Position numbers and translations under genes: made by a program. A stretch of DNA of 64,000 nucleotides from Roseburia sp. CAG:10041_57 (GTDB taxonomy: Bacteria > Bacillota > Clostridia > Lachnospirales > Lachnospiraceae): the NCBI GenBank assembly GCA_001916965.1, contig MNTL01000002.1, positions 1-64,000 on the forward strand, in the 5' to 3' direction. Shown one piece after another: positions 36,523-45,376 of this stretch (positions are counted from its first letter, which is position 1; every line of letters starts with the position of its first letter). The notes under the pieces are model-generated. The model did not search any database. It was given only the letters and a program-made list of their open reading frames with translations, and was not told the origin of the DNA.

Positions 36523-36551
36523 TTGACGACACGTTGACACGTTACTATAAT
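36523..36551 (+). promoter_or_regulatory. Promoter of the T-box transcript
   Basis: TTGACG (36523-36528), 17-nt spacer, TATAAT (36546-36551). Confidence 0.75.
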
Positions 36552-36640
36552 AAAATATGTTCGGAGTCATTTATGTGACAGAAGAATATGGATACAATTG
36601 AATAAAACCAGTACAGGTCATTGACCTGCAAAAGACTTTG

Positions 36641-36870
36641 ATGGAGACAGTACTTATATCTGGAAAGTTACAGAGAGCCGCGGCAGCTGAGAAGCGGTGC
36701 GAGTAGAGACATAAGGAATATCCCTCCTGAGTTGCAACGCAAAAATGTTAAGAACATGAGTAGACGTTGACGGATTCCTCCCGTAAAAGAGGACGCATAT
36801 GTTGGTATGTCGTAGATGGAGATATAGAAGAATTTTAGAGCTTCTGCCGTTTGCGGCAGAAGCTCTTTTT
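36641..36870 (+). promoter_or_regulatory. T-box leader, apparent isoleucine specifier
   Basis: The order of conserved blocks is that of T-box leaders: ATGGAGACAGTA, CAGAGAGCCG with GGCAGCTGAGA (stem I), CCTCCTGAGTTGCA after the specifier loop, GAGTAGACGTTGACGGATTC then CCCGTAAAAGAGG (stem II/III region), and a terminator AGAGCTTCTGCCG / CGGCAGAAGCTCT (36837-36866) with five T. The specifier position, by comparison with other leaders of this form, is ATC (36720-36722), i.e. Ile. The usual TGGTACCACG antiterminator block is only partly kept (TTGGTATGTCG). It precedes the 2-oxoacid:ferredoxin oxidoreductase genes, so uncharged tRNA-Ile may raise their transcription. The rest of this 500-base gap (36872-36990) holds a palindromic repeat-like stretch. 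Confidence 0.75.
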
Positions 36871-36871
36871 G

Positions 36872-36990
36872 CGTGAATAAGCAGAGCCATGGTTCAACAT
36901 GTGAATGCCTGCTTGCAGAGCAATTCACATATTGAACTATGGCGGGCAGCACGAACGAGTGAGTGTTGCTCACGAGTTGTGTTCACATAA
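36872..36990 (+). repeat. Palindromic stretch before the oxidoreductase operon
   Basis: CAGAGCCATGGTTCAACATG... pairs with a downstream AATTCACATATTGAACTATGG arm around GCTTGCAGAGC, followed by CACGAACGAGTGAGTG and GCTCACGAG. Words such as CAGAGCCATG and TATGGCG are shared with the leader-element family, so it may be a distant member lying between the T-box terminator and the first gene. Confidence 0.4.
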
Positions 36991-37011
36991 TAGAAAGGAA
37001 AGGTGTTTAGA

Positions 37012-37584
37012 ATGAACAAAACAGTAGAAATCAGATGGCATGGACGTGGTGGTCAGGGAGCTAAGACTGCGGCACTTCTTTTGGCTGATGTAGCCTTCAA
37101 AACAGGAAAGTATGTACAGGGCTTCCCGGAGTATGGTCCGGAGAGAATGGGAGCACCGATTACTGCTTACAATCGAATCAGTGACGAACCGATTACCGTT
37201 CATTCTAATATTTATGAGCCGGACTATGTGGTAGTTGTAGATGAAAGTCTGTTAGAGACGATAGATGTGACCAAAGGATTAAAGAAAGATGGAGCTGTGA
37301 TCATCAACTCAGAACGTTCCAAAGAAGAGCTCAGAGAACATCTTCACGGTTATGAAGGTGCTGTGTATACGGTCAACGCCAAGCAGATATCCCTGCGTAC
37401 ACTGGGTAGGAACTATCCGAACTCTCCTATGCTTGCAGCAGCAGTAGCAGTATCCAATGTTATGGAGAGAAAGGAATTCCTGCAGGAAATGAGAGCTTCC
37501 TTCCAGCACAAATTTGCCAAGAAGCCGGAAGTAATCGACGGCAATATGCAGGCACTGGAGCTGGCATTTGAAGAAGCATGTTAA
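37012..37584 (+). CDS. 2-oxoacid:ferredoxin oxidoreductase, gamma subunit
   Basis: 190 residues of the POR/KOR gamma fold: IRWHGRGGQGAKTAALLLAD (hallmark GxGGQG), GFPEYGPERMGAPITAY, and a central NADH-like strand set. It is one of four subunits of a CoA- and ferredoxin-dependent enzyme that interconverts 2-oxoacids and acyl-CoAs. A GTG lies at 37003, but AAAGGAAAGG spacing and the family start favour ATG 37012. It is first in a four-gene operon (gamma, delta, alpha, beta) after a T-box leader with an Ile-type specifier, which suggests a branched-chain substrate (VOR-like) rather than pyruvate. Confidence 0.88.
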   Translation: MNKTVEIRWHGRGGQGAKTAALLLADVAFKTGKYVQGFPEYGPERMGAPITAYNRISDEPITVHSNIYEPDYVVVVDESLLETIDVTKGLKKDGAVIINSERSKEELREHLHGYEGAVYTVNAKQISLRTLGRNYPNSPMLAAAVAVSNVMERKEFLQEMRASFQHKFAKKPEVIDGNMQALELAFEEAC

Positions 37585-37630
37585 AGAGACTTTGAGAAGT
37601 ACATATTATAGAAAGGTATAGTAACAGAAT

Positions 37631-37927
37631 ATGATACAGGATAGAATTAATGAAAGAAGCCCGTGGCAGGATATCACAGAGGGCAATAAAATATATGAGC
37701 CTGCAACGTCCAGAGAATTTAATACCGGCGAGTGGAGAACAGCAACGCCCATATTTGATAAAGAAAAGTGCAGACAGTGTCTGCTGTGTGCACCTGTCTG
37801 TCCTGACTGCTCTATCCCGGTAACGAATGGAGTCAGAGAAGAGTTTGATTATGATCACTGCAAGGGCTGCGGTATCTGTGCTAAGGTCTGCCCCTTCGGA
37901 GCTATTACAATGAGAGAAGGAAAGTGA
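37631..37927 (+). CDS. 2-oxoacid:ferredoxin oxidoreductase, delta (ferredoxin) subunit
   Basis: 98 residues with two CxxCxxCxxxCP cluster motifs (CRQCLLCAPVCPD and CKGCGICAKVCPF), so two [4Fe-4S] clusters that pass electrons between the TPP site and ferredoxin. The first about 40 residues before the clusters (NERSPWQDITEGNKIYEPAT) are typical of PorD/VorD. It starts 46 bases after the gamma gene, with GAAAGG placed 15 bases before ATG, as in the other genes of this operon. Confidence 0.9.
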   Translation: MIQDRINERSPWQDITEGNKIYEPATSREFNTGEWRTATPIFDKEKCRQCLLCAPVCPDCSIPVTNGVREEFDYDHCKGCGICAKVCPFGAITMREGK

Positions 37928-37980
37928 AAGAACATATAGGGTAGTTTTTTCACAGCTTATAGAAAGGTATGGTTATTAAA

Positions 37981-39168
37981 ATGGCAATCAGAGAACGTTT
38001 ATCAGGTAATGAAGCAGTGGCATACGCGATCAAACAGATCAATCCTGATGTTATGCCGGCTTTTCCGATTACTCCATCAACAGAGATACCGCAGTACGTG
38101 GCAGCTTACATAGCAAATGGAGAGATTGATACAGAATTTATTCATGTGGAAAGTGAACACAGCGCAATGAGTGCGACCATAGGAGCATCAGCAGCAGGAG
38201 CAAGAGCTCTGACAGCCACTTCTTCCTGCGGTATGGCACTGATGTGGGAGGAATTATATGTGGCAGCGTCAGATAGACTGCCTATCGTGCTTGCCCTGGT
38301 CAATCGTGCATTGACAGGACCTATCAACATCAACGCAGACCACTCAGACAGTATGGGCGCGAGAGATACCGGATGGATTCAGATTTATGCAGAATCCAAT
38401 CAGGAGGTATATGATAATTTCCTCCAGGCTTTTCCCATTGCAGAGCATAAGGATGTGAAGCTTCCTGTCATGATCTGTCAGGATGGATTTATTACCAGCC
38501 ATGGTGTAGAGAATATTCAGTTAGTGGAGGATGAACTGGTTAAAGGATTTGTAGGAGAATACAATCCTGAACATTATCTGCTCAATCCTTCTGAGACAAT
38601 GGCAGTAGGACCCTATGCAGTGTCCAATTATTATATGGAGACCAAACGTGCACAGAGACAGGCAATGCTCAATGCAAAGAAGGTTATTCTGGAAATGGCA
38701 GACCGTTTCGAGAAGATGACAGGAAGAAAGTATGGCTTTTTCGAAGAATACAGGATGGAAGATGCAGAGTATGCGGTTGTGATCATCGGCTCGGCAGCAG
38801 GCACTTGCAAAGCCGCTATTGAGCATATCAGACATACAACAGGTAAGAAAGTCGGACTGATCAAGATCAGAGTCTTTCGTCCTTTCCCAGAGGAAGAACT
38901 GGCACAGGCTCTGTCCAAAGTCAAAGCAGCAGCCATTATGGATCGTTCCGAGATGTTTGCTGCGACCAGCGGCCCTCTTGGTGCAGAAGTCAGGGCTGCC
39001 ATGTATCAGGCGAAGCTTTCCGCAGAAGTAGTGAATTATTTCTATGGACTGGGTGGAAGAGATATCACGGTGGAAGATTTTGAACAGGTATATGACAATC
39101 TGGAGAAAATGGCGCAGACTCATGTAGTAGAAGGTATGTACAGTTACATCGGATTAAGGGAAAGGTAA
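37981..39168 (+). CDS. 2-oxoacid:ferredoxin oxidoreductase, alpha subunit
   Basis: 395 residues of the PorA type: RLSGNEAVAYAIKQINPDVM, PITPSTEIPQ, ESEHSAMSATIGASAAGARA (conserved alpha-subunit loop) and a C-terminal transketolase-like domain with GSAAGTCKAAIEHI. It binds the pyrophosphate-side partner surface of TPP together with beta. An earlier in-frame ATG (37969) overlaps the RBS; ATG 37981 has the same 14-15-base spacing to GAAAGG as its neighbours and matches the family start. Third gene of the operon. Confidence 0.9.
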   Translation: MAIRERLSGNEAVAYAIKQINPDVMPAFPITPSTEIPQYVAAYIANGEIDTEFIHVESEHSAMSATIGASAAGARALTATSSCGMALMWEELYVAASDRLPIVLALVNRALTGPININADHSDSMGARDTGWIQIYAESNQEVYDNFLQAFPIAEHKDVKLPVMICQDGFITSHGVENIQLVEDELVKGFVGEYNPEHYLLNPSETMAVGPYAVSNYYMETKRAQRQAMLNAKKVILEMADRFEKMTGRKYGFFEEYRMEDAEYAVVIIGSAAGTCKAAIEHIRHTTGKKVGLIKIRVFRPFPEEELAQALSKVKAAAIMDRSEMFAATSGPLGAEVRAAMYQAKLSAEVVNYFYGLGGRDITVEDFEQVYDNLEKMAQTHVVEGMYSYIGLRER

Positions 39169-39172
39169 GCAT

Positions 39173-40108
39173 ATGGAAACAGCATATAATTTTAAAGAAG
39201 TAATGAGCAAGCCGGAGCGTCTGGCGCCGGGACATAGAATGTGTGCAGGTTGTGGCGGTACGATAGCAGTACGTACAGTCCTTAGGGCACTTCATGAAGG
39301 AGATAAGGCAGTAATCGGTAATGCGACAGGATGTCTGGAAGTATCTTCTTTCATGTATCCGTATACAGCATATGAAGACAGCTATATTCATAATGCTTTT
39401 GAAAATGCGGGAGCGACATTATCAGGTGTAGAGACAGCATACAGAGTATTGAAGAAGAAAGGCAGACTGACAGATAATTACAAGTTCATTACCTTTGGCG
39501 GTGATGGCGGTACATATGATATTGGATTTCAGTCATTATCGGGAGCTATGGAACGGGGACATGATATGGTCTATGTCTGTTATGATAATGGCGCCTATAT
39601 GAACACCGGTACACAGCGTTCTTCTGCAACTCCACAGTATGCAGATACAACGACAACGCCGGCTGGTAAGGTGTCCAATGGTAAGGTGCAGGTGAGAAAA
39701 GATCTGGCAGCCATCATTGCAGAGCATCATGTACCATATGTAGGACAGAGTACTTATATCGGCAATTTCAAGGACTTGTATACCAAGGCACAAAAGGCAA
39801 TCTATACAGAAGGCGCTGCGTTCCTGAATGTCATGTCACCCTGTCCCCGTGGCTGGGGCTATGAGCCGTCAGAGCTGATGAATATCTGCAAAATGGCAGT
39901 AGAGACCTGCTATTGGCCTTTATTTGAAGTAATAGATGGTAAGTGGATTTTAAATTATGTACCTAAGAATAAGATGCCGATTGAAGAGTTCCTGCGTCCT
40001 CAGAGACGTTTCAAACATTTATTTAAAAAAGGCAATGAAGAACTGATTGGTTTATTCCAGGCAGAAATTGATAAAAGATGGGAAGAACTTCGAAATAGAT
40101 GCGAATAA
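39173..40108 (+). CDS. 2-oxoacid:ferredoxin oxidoreductase, beta subunit
   Basis: 311 residues; the TPP-binding subunit. The cluster and cofactor motifs are clear: GHRMCAGCGG near the start (CxxC of the [4Fe-4S] site), GNATGCLEV, and the TPP motif GGDGGTYDIGFQSL ending in YDNGAYMNTG. The tail has MSPCPRGWGYEP. Four bases separate it from alpha. With gamma, delta and alpha this makes a complete enzyme; substrate choice among pyruvate, 2-oxoisovalerate and similar acids is not decided by the motifs. Confidence 0.92.
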   Translation: METAYNFKEVMSKPERLAPGHRMCAGCGGTIAVRTVLRALHEGDKAVIGNATGCLEVSSFMYPYTAYEDSYIHNAFENAGATLSGVETAYRVLKKKGRLTDNYKFITFGGDGGTYDIGFQSLSGAMERGHDMVYVCYDNGAYMNTGTQRSSATPQYADTTTTPAGKVSNGKVQVRKDLAAIIAEHHVPYVGQSTYIGNFKDLYTKAQKAIYTEGAAFLNVMSPCPRGWGYEPSELMNICKMAVETCYWPLFEVIDGKWILNYVPKNKMPIEEFLRPQRRFKHLFKKGNEELIGLFQAEIDKRWEELRNRCE

Positions 40109-40112
40109 TGAA

Positions 40113-40139
40113 GAAAGCAGTCCGGATTGGGCTGCTTTT
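40113..40139. terminator. Terminator after oxidoreductase operon
   Basis: Stem GAAAGCAGTCC / GGGCTGCTTTT with a five-base loop; the minus-strand gene ends on its other side. Confidence 0.7.
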
Positions 40140-40145
40140 CTATGT

Positions 40146-40664
40146 TTAAGAAGTTGTTTTACTATTACTTGCCATGGACTGTTTTACAGCATCTATCTCA
40201 GCCTGCTTCTTGGCTTCGTCTTCAGCAGCTTCACGCAACAGACGTTCATAAATTGCATTGGCTTCCCGGATAATTTCATCCTGTTCAGGAGGAAGTGTAA
40301 CATCTCCTGATTTCGCAGCTTCTACCAAAGAATCAATATTGCACTGGGAGCTGGAGGCATTTAGAATTTCGTCCAGGGTTGACTGGGTCTGGTCATCCAC
40401 CGGCTTCTGCCCATATAGACCGGAGTAAGAACCGGTAGAGGCATTATATGCGTCATCGGATTTTTCCTGTTCTTTGGCAGCAGCTTCTTCCAACTCTTTC
40501 TCATGGGCGATACGTTTTTCCTCCAGTTCTTTCTGGTGGGCTGTTTCTTCCTCTTCCTTGGAAGGCCATATTTTTCGGAAATCGGGATTATATACAACGA
40601 ACCACCATTTAATGATGTTTCGGTAATATTTCTTAAAGAAATATGCGGTAGCAGGATCAGTCAT
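40146..40664 (-). CDS. Coiled-coil protein of unknown function
   Basis: 172 residues. After an aromatic start (AYFFKKYYRNIIKWWFVVYN) comes a Glu/Lys coiled coil (KELEEKRIAHEKELEEAAAK), a Ser/Tyr/Gly-rich spacer, and a second acidic helix (LREAAEDEAKKQAEIDAVKQ). There are no membrane segments or catalytic motifs. A GAAAGG RBS and a complete structured leader element (40697-40861) precede it on the minus strand, which supports a real, expressed gene. Confidence 0.65.
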   Translation of the reverse strand: MTDPATAYFFKKYYRNIIKWWFVVYNPDFRKIWPSKEEEETAHQKELEEKRIAHEKELEEAAAKEQEKSDDAYNASTGSYSGLYGQKPVDDQTQSTLDEILNASSSQCNIDSLVEAAKSGDVTLPPEQDEIIREANAIYERLLREAAEDEAKKQAEIDAVKQSMASNSKTTS

Positions 40665-40696
40665 GGGACATTGCCTTTCTATATTTAATAATATGC

Positions 40697-40861
40697 GTAA
40701 CTATTCAGAACCCCATGCGCAAAACCGCATCTTCGATGCTTATCTGGATAACAAGTTTACTTGTTATCTGCTTATTGTGGTTGCTTCGCCATATAAATCG
40801 AGGCAAATATGCTTGTAAACAAGCATATTCTGACTCAATTTGCAAGGCTCTGAATAGTTAC
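40697..40861 (-). repeat. Structured leader element, complete copy with an inserted hairpin
   Basis: 165 bp on the minus strand, from GTAACTATTCAGAGCC to TTCTGAATAGTTAC, ahead of the coiled-coil protein gene. It has the same block order as at tetR and glnS, plus an extra hairpin GATAACAAG-tttA-CTTGTTATC of about 25 bases. The inner arm reads AACC.../GGGGTT where glnS has ACTACAT/ATGTAGT. On the minus strand TAAAAT directly precedes it as a -10 candidate. The rest of the 400-base gap up to clpB is AT-rich, with only the clpB promoter visible. Confidence 0.8.
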
Positions 40862-41004
40862 ATTTTACCATATAAATTGAAAAAACAATAGAAAAGATAC
40901 AAAAAAAATGAAAAATATAGAAAAAAATGAAAATTTATTAACATAGAAGGTAAAAAATGTGTTATTAAAACAATAGAAAAATTCTAAAAATAATATAAAA
41001 TGAG

Positions 41005-41032
41005 TTGACAAATAGTGAATTGGTGTTATAGT
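41005..41032 (+). promoter_or_regulatory. Promoter of clpB
   Basis: TTGACA (41005-41010), 16-nt spacer, TATAGT (41027-41032). I saw no CIRCE or CtsR box nearby. Confidence 0.7.
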
Positions 41033-41067
41033 AGATATAGAACAAAGGAAACAAAGGAGGTTTGGTT

Positions 41068-43671
41068 ATGAACATTCAAAAGTTTACTCAGAAATCCATA
41101 GAAGCTGTAAATCAATGCGAGAAGCTTAGCATGGAGTATGGTAATCAGGAAATAGAGCAGGAACATTTGTTGTATGCTTTACTTACCATTGATGATAGTC
41201 TGATTCTGAAGCTGATTGAGAAGATGGAAATCAATAGCGAGCATTTTGTAAGCAGGGCAAGAGCCGCACTGGAGAAGAGAGTTAAAGTTCAGGGTGGCCA
41301 GCCTTATGTAGGACAATATTTGAACAAAGTGCTGATATCCGCAGAGGATGAGGCTAAGAGAATGGGTGATGAATACGTATCGGTAGAGCATCTCTTCCTT
41401 TCCATGATTCAGAACCCTAATAAAGAGATCAAGGCAATCTTTCAGGAATACGGTATTACCAGAGAGCGTTTCCTGAAGGCTTTGAGTGAGGTACGTGGTA
41501 ATCAGCGTGTTACCAGCGATAACCCGGAAGCTACGTATGATACTCTGGAGAAGTACGGACAGGATCTGGTGGAAAAAGCCAGAAATCAGAAGCTTGATCC
41601 CGTTATCGGCAGAGATAATGAGATTCGTAACATTATCCGTATCTTATCACGTAAGACCAAGAATAATCCTGTACTAATCGGTGAACCCGGTGTAGGTAAG
41701 ACCGCCGTAGTTGAAGGTCTGGCACAGCGAATCGTCAGAGGAGATGTTCCACAGGGATTAAAGGATAAGAAAGTCTTTGCACTGGATATGGGCGCACTGG
41801 TAGCAGGTGCGAAATATCGTGGTGAATTTGAAGAGAGACTGAAGGCTGTACTGGAGGATGTCAAGAACAGTGATGGTCAGATCATTCTGTTCATTGATGA
41901 GCTGCATACCATTGTTGGCGCAGGTAAAACAGACGGTGCACTGGATGCAGGCAATATGCTCAAGCCTATGCTGGCAAGAGGTGAACTGCATTGTATCGGT
42001 GCTACCACACTGGATGAGTACAGACAGTATATCGAGAAGGACCCTGCACTGGAGAGACGTTTCCAGCCTGTCATGGTAGCAGAACCTACCGTAGAAGATA
42101 CAATCAGTATTCTGCGTGGTCTGAAGGAACGTTACGAAGTATACCATGGCGTTAAGATCATGGATAATGCTTTAGTCAGTGCGGCAACACTTTCCAACCG
42201 TTATATTACAGACAGATTCCTGCCTGATAAGGCTATCGACCTTGTAGATGAGGCATGTGCCATGATTAAGACAGAGCTGGATTCCCTTCCGGCAGAGCTG
42301 GATGAGATGCAGCGTCATATCATGCAGATGGAGATCGAGGAGACCGCTCTCAAGAAAGAGGAAGACCGTCTGAGCAAGGAACGTCTGGAAGCTTTACAGA
42401 AAGAGCTTGCTGAGGAAAAGGCAGAGTTCAATAACCGTAAGGCACAGTGGGATAATGAGAAGGCATCTGTTGAGAAGTTATCCAAGCTGCGTGAAGAGAT
42501 AGATTCCATCAATGCACAGATTCAGATTGCCCAGAGAGAAGGTAATCTGGAAAAGGCAGCAGAGTTAAGCTACGGCAAATTACCGGCAATTAAGCGTCAG
42601 TTGGAGATCGAAGAGGAGAATGTCAAGGCAAAAGATATGAGTCTGGTACATGAGAGTGTAACAGAGGAAGAGATTGCCAAGATTATCTCCAGATGGACCG
42701 GTATTCCTGTTGCTAAATTGAACGAGAGTGAGCGTAACAAGACACTGCATCTGGATGAAGAACTTCATAAACGTGTCATTGGACAGGATGAAGGTGTTAC
42801 GAAAGTGACAGAAGCTATCATCCGTTCCAAAGCAGGTATCAAGGACCCGACAAAGCCGATTGGTTCTTTCCTGTTCCTTGGACCTACCGGTGTAGGTAAG
42901 ACAGAGCTTGCCAAAGCACTGGCAGCAGCATTGTTTGATGATGAGAACAATATGGTGCGTATCGACATGAGTGAGTACATGGAGAAATATTCTGTGTCCC
43001 GTCTGATCGGAGCGCCTCCCGGATATGTAGGATATGATGAAGGTGGACAGCTGACAGAAGCAGTCAGAAGAAAACCTTACAGCGTTGTTCTGTTTGATGA
43101 GATCGAGAAAGCACATCCTGATGTATTCAATGTCCTTTTACAGGTATTGGATGATGGACGTATCACAGATTCACAGGGCAGAACGGTAGATTTCAAGAAT
43201 ACGATTCTGATTATGACATCCAATATCGGCGCTCAGTATCTGCTGGATGGTATTGAAGAGAATGGTGAGATCAAACAGGAGTCGCAGGATATGGTCATGA
43301 ATGAACTGCGTGGACATTTCAGGCCTGAATTCCTGAACCGTCTGGATGAGATCATTATGTTCAAGCCACTGACCAAGGGCAATATCGGCGGCATCATCAA
43401 TCTGATCATTGACGACCTGAACAGGAGACTGGCTGATAAGGAGCTTACGATTGAGCTTACCGATGAGGCAAAGCATTTCATCATTGAGAATGGTTATGAT
43501 CCGGTATATGGCGCAAGACCGTTGAAGCGCTATATCCAGAAATATGTTGAGACATTGGCTGCTAAGCTGATTCTTGCAGGAGATCTGGATTCTGGTGACA
43601 CGATTGTCATTGATGTAGAGAATGGACAGTTGACAGCAGTACCAAGGGCAAATGCCGAAGTAGTGGACTAA
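41068..43671 (+). CDS. clpB: ATP-dependent chaperone ClpB
   Basis: Hexameric disaggregase that works with DnaK. 867 residues: N-terminal double Clp-N repeat, first AAA with GEPGVGKTAVVEGLA and FIDELHTIVGAG, the long ClpB-type middle coiled coil (about 405-520, which sets it apart from ClpC and ClpA), and second AAA with GPTGVGKTELAKAL, pore loop GAPPGYVGYDEGG and VVLFDEIEKAH. A TTG opens the frame six bases earlier, but AAAGGAGG to ATG 41068 is ideal. It has its own promoter and terminator. No HrcA or CtsR operator was seen, so heat control is uncertain. Confidence 0.96.
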   Translation: MNIQKFTQKSIEAVNQCEKLSMEYGNQEIEQEHLLYALLTIDDSLILKLIEKMEINSEHFVSRARAALEKRVKVQGGQPYVGQYLNKVLISAEDEAKRMGDEYVSVEHLFLSMIQNPNKEIKAIFQEYGITRERFLKALSEVRGNQRVTSDNPEATYDTLEKYGQDLVEKARNQKLDPVIGRDNEIRNIIRILSRKTKNNPVLIGEPGVGKTAVVEGLAQRIVRGDVPQGLKDKKVFALDMGALVAGAKYRGEFEERLKAVLEDVKNSDGQIILFIDELHTIVGAGKTDGALDAGNMLKPMLARGELHCIGATTLDEYRQYIEKDPALERRFQPVMVAEPTVEDTISILRGLKERYEVYHGVKIMDNALVSAATLSNRYITDRFLPDKAIDLVDEACAMIKTELDSLPAELDEMQRHIMQMEIEETALKKEEDRLSKERLEALQKELAEEKAEFNNRKAQWDNEKASVEKLSKLREEIDSINAQIQIAQREGNLEKAAELSYGKLPAIKRQLEIEEENVKAKDMSLVHESVTEEEIAKIISRWTGIPVAKLNESERNKTLHLDEELHKRVIGQDEGVTKVTEAIIRSKAGIKDPTKPIGSFLFLGPTGVGKTELAKALAAALFDDENNMVRIDMSEYMEKYSVSRLIGAPPGYVGYDEGGQLTEAVRRKPYSVVLFDEIEKAHPDVFNVLLQVLDDGRITDSQGRTVDFKNTILIMTSNIGAQYLLDGIEENGEIKQESQDMVMNELRGHFRPEFLNRLDEIIMFKPLTKGNIGGIINLIIDDLNRRLADKELTIELTDEAKHFIIENGYDPVYGARPLKRYIQKYVETLAAKLILAGDLDSGDTIVIDVENGQLTAVPRANAEVVD

Positions 43672-43678
43672 AAATATA

Positions 43679-43720
43679 AATTCCTGCATGACTTGAATAG
43701 AGTCATGCGGGAATTTTTTG
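43679..43720 (+). terminator. Terminator after clpB
   Basis: Fifteen-base stem AATTCCTGCATGACT / AGTCATGCGGGAATT (one G-T pair), loop of seven, then a T run. Confidence 0.88.
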
Positions 43721-43796
43721 TATATCAGAGGTTGAATTCGACATATGGATATCGTTATAATGGGGGAAGAAAAAAAGAAAGGTATATGCGCATAGA

Positions 43797-44354
43797 ATGA
43801 ATTTTAAAGGAATCGAGAAAAAAGAAGCGGGCAAATTCATTACCCGTTATGACATTACTTATGAAACCGTGGATAATCAGAAGAAGGTATACGAGATCAT
43901 CAGCCGTAAGAAAAATATGGAGACGTATGAGGCATTGCATGGAGATAAGCCTGACGCAGTAGTTATTATTGCAACCAATGAGACAGGAGATAAGCTGCTT
44001 GTCAACAAGGAATTTCGGCTGGCTGTAGGTGACTGGGTATATAATTTCCCGGCTGGACTGATTGATCCCGGTGAAAAGCCACAGGAGAGTGCCAGGCGTG
44101 AGCTGTGGGAAGAGACAGGACTGGAATTATATGAAATAGATGATTTTATCGGTCCAAGCTACAGCGCTGTAGGATTCAGTAATGAAATCAATGTCTGCGT
44201 GGTCGGTAAAGCAAGGGGTGAGTTCCGCCCAAGTACTTCTACAGTAGAGGAAATCACGCCCTGCTGGCTGACCAGACAGGAATTGAGAGAACTGCTGAAA
44301 ACAGAGCGCTTTGCAGCAAGGACACAGGCTTATTGCTATCTGTGGAGCAGATAG
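43797..44354 (+). CDS. Nudix hydrolase (ADP-ribose pyrophosphatase-like)
   Basis: 185 residues with the complete Nudix box GLIDPGEKPQESARRELWEE followed by TGL. The preceding LVNKEFRLAVGDWVYNFPAG and the following FIGPSYSAVGFSNE segments fit the ADP-ribose/sugar-nucleotide pyrophosphatase group. TTGAAT and TATAAT with an 18-nt spacer lie at 43732-43761 as its promoter, and GAAAGG as RBS. Its end overlaps the 3' end of the convergent kinase gene by 19 bases. The true substrate is not certain. Confidence 0.85.
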   Translation: MNFKGIEKKEAGKFITRYDITYETVDNQKKVYEIISRKKNMETYEALHGDKPDAVVIIATNETGDKLLVNKEFRLAVGDWVYNFPAGLIDPGEKPQESARRELWEETGLELYEIDDFIGPSYSAVGFSNEINVCVVGKARGEFRPSTSTVEEITPCWLTRQELRELLKTERFAARTQAYCYLWSR

Positions 44355-45187
44355 AGATATTTTTCAAAGCACACGCCATGCTCGCCCGGTGTATTCTCGG
44401 CAGTGGATTGTTCGATTGCAGGCTGCAGGAATGCAACTGCTTTGTCAAGAGACTGCTGCAGGGGCATTTCATTGACCAGACAACCGGTTATGCAGGAAGT
44501 GAACAGATCGCCAGTACCGGAGAAGCCTTTTCCGGTGTAGGGAGTCTGTACGAAGCAGCATCCCTCACTTGTAACAGCAAGATTTGCAATCCTGGGTTCT
44601 TCGGTATCAGTAGAAATAACACCTGTTATGATAATGGACTGTTTTCTGACTGCCTTTTCCAAAAGGGGAAGGGCAGCTTCTTCTATATAGCGGAAATATT
44701 CAGGGTTTGAGGAATGGCTTGTGAGTGTATCATAGTCTGTATCAGTGAGCAGACACAGCTCGGTAAGGTTAGGCGTGATTACATCTGCACGTCTGGTAAG
44801 CTCCTGCATGGCTGCCAGCAGTTTATCCGTGAAGATGGGAAAGCGCCTGCCGTGGTCGCCCATCACTGGGTCTGCCACATAGAGGTTGTCTTTTGTCTGG
44901 AACTGATCCAGAAAATACAGCACATTCTCCATCTGTGCATCACTGCCCAGAAAGCCGGAGTATATGCCATCAAAGGACTCGTTCATTTGAACCCATTCCC
45001 GGGTGATCTGATTCATTTTGTCCGTATAATCATCATAAAAATAGCTGTTAAAACCTGTCTGGGCTGACAAAACAGCGGTAGGCAGGGGACATGCCTGAAT
45101 GCCAAGTGCGGAGACGACGGGAATGGCAGCAGTCAGTGAACACCTGCCAAAACCGGATAAATCATGTATTAAAGCAATTTTTTTCAT
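44336..45187 (-). CDS. Pyridoxal/pyridoxamine kinase (PdxY-like)
   Basis: 283 residues of the ribokinase superfamily, vitamin-B6 branch: HDLSGFGRCSLTAAIPVVSA near the start, ADPVMGDHGR in the middle, TPNLTELCLL, and the ATP/anion-hole motif GKGFSGTGDLFTS with the catalytic Asp. It phosphorylates B6 vitamers to feed PLP salvage. It is transcribed alone on the minus strand and converges on the Nudix gene with a 19-base overlap. Confidence 0.9.
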   Translation of the reverse strand: MKKIALIHDLSGFGRCSLTAAIPVVSALGIQACPLPTAVLSAQTGFNSYFYDDYTDKMNQITREWVQMNESFDGIYSGFLGSDAQMENVLYFLDQFQTKDNLYVADPVMGDHGRRFPIFTDKLLAAMQELTRRADVITPNLTELCLLTDTDYDTLTSHSSNPEYFRYIEEAALPLLEKAVRKQSIIITGVISTDTEEPRIANLAVTSEGCCFVQTPYTGKGFSGTGDLFTSCITGCLVNEMPLQQSLDKAVAFLQPAIEQSTAENTPGEHGVCFEKYLYLLHR

Positions 45188-45251
45188 AAGGTCAGTTATT
45201 CCTTTCCGTTTCTTCCTATAGAATAACCTAAGTTTTTACATATTTGTAGAA

Positions 45252-45280
45252 TTGACTTATATAGTATTTGATACTATAAT
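45252..45280 (+). promoter_or_regulatory. Promoter of apt
   Basis: TTGACT (45252-45257), 17-nt spacer, TATAAT (45275-45280); a leader-element fragment begins six bases later, at the expected start of transcription. Confidence 0.75.
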
Positions 45281-45285
45281 TAAAC

Positions 45286-45345
45286 GTAACTATTCAGAGC
45301 CATGCAAATTGAGGCAGAATATGCTTATTTATAAGCACAAATGAC
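45286..45345 (+). repeat. Leader element, left-half copy (apt leader)
   Basis: GTAACTATTCAGAGCCATGC, then CAGAATATG and the hairpin TGCTTATTTATAAGCA match the first two blocks of the complete elements; the right half is missing. Orientation is that of apt. Confidence 0.7.
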
Positions 45346-45376
45346 ACAATTTATTATGATAGGAGAGATATTTTCC

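Noticed and set aside
36640..36870. Folded region considered as 6S RNA or a lysine/cobalamin riboswitch
   Set aside because: The ordered blocks AGAGAGCCG, GAGTTGCA and CCCGTAAAAGAGG fit a T-box leader; the hallmark words of the other classes are absent.
44333..45067. Plus-strand frames opposite the pyridoxamine kinase gene
   Set aside because: Shadow frames of a clear minus-strand gene.
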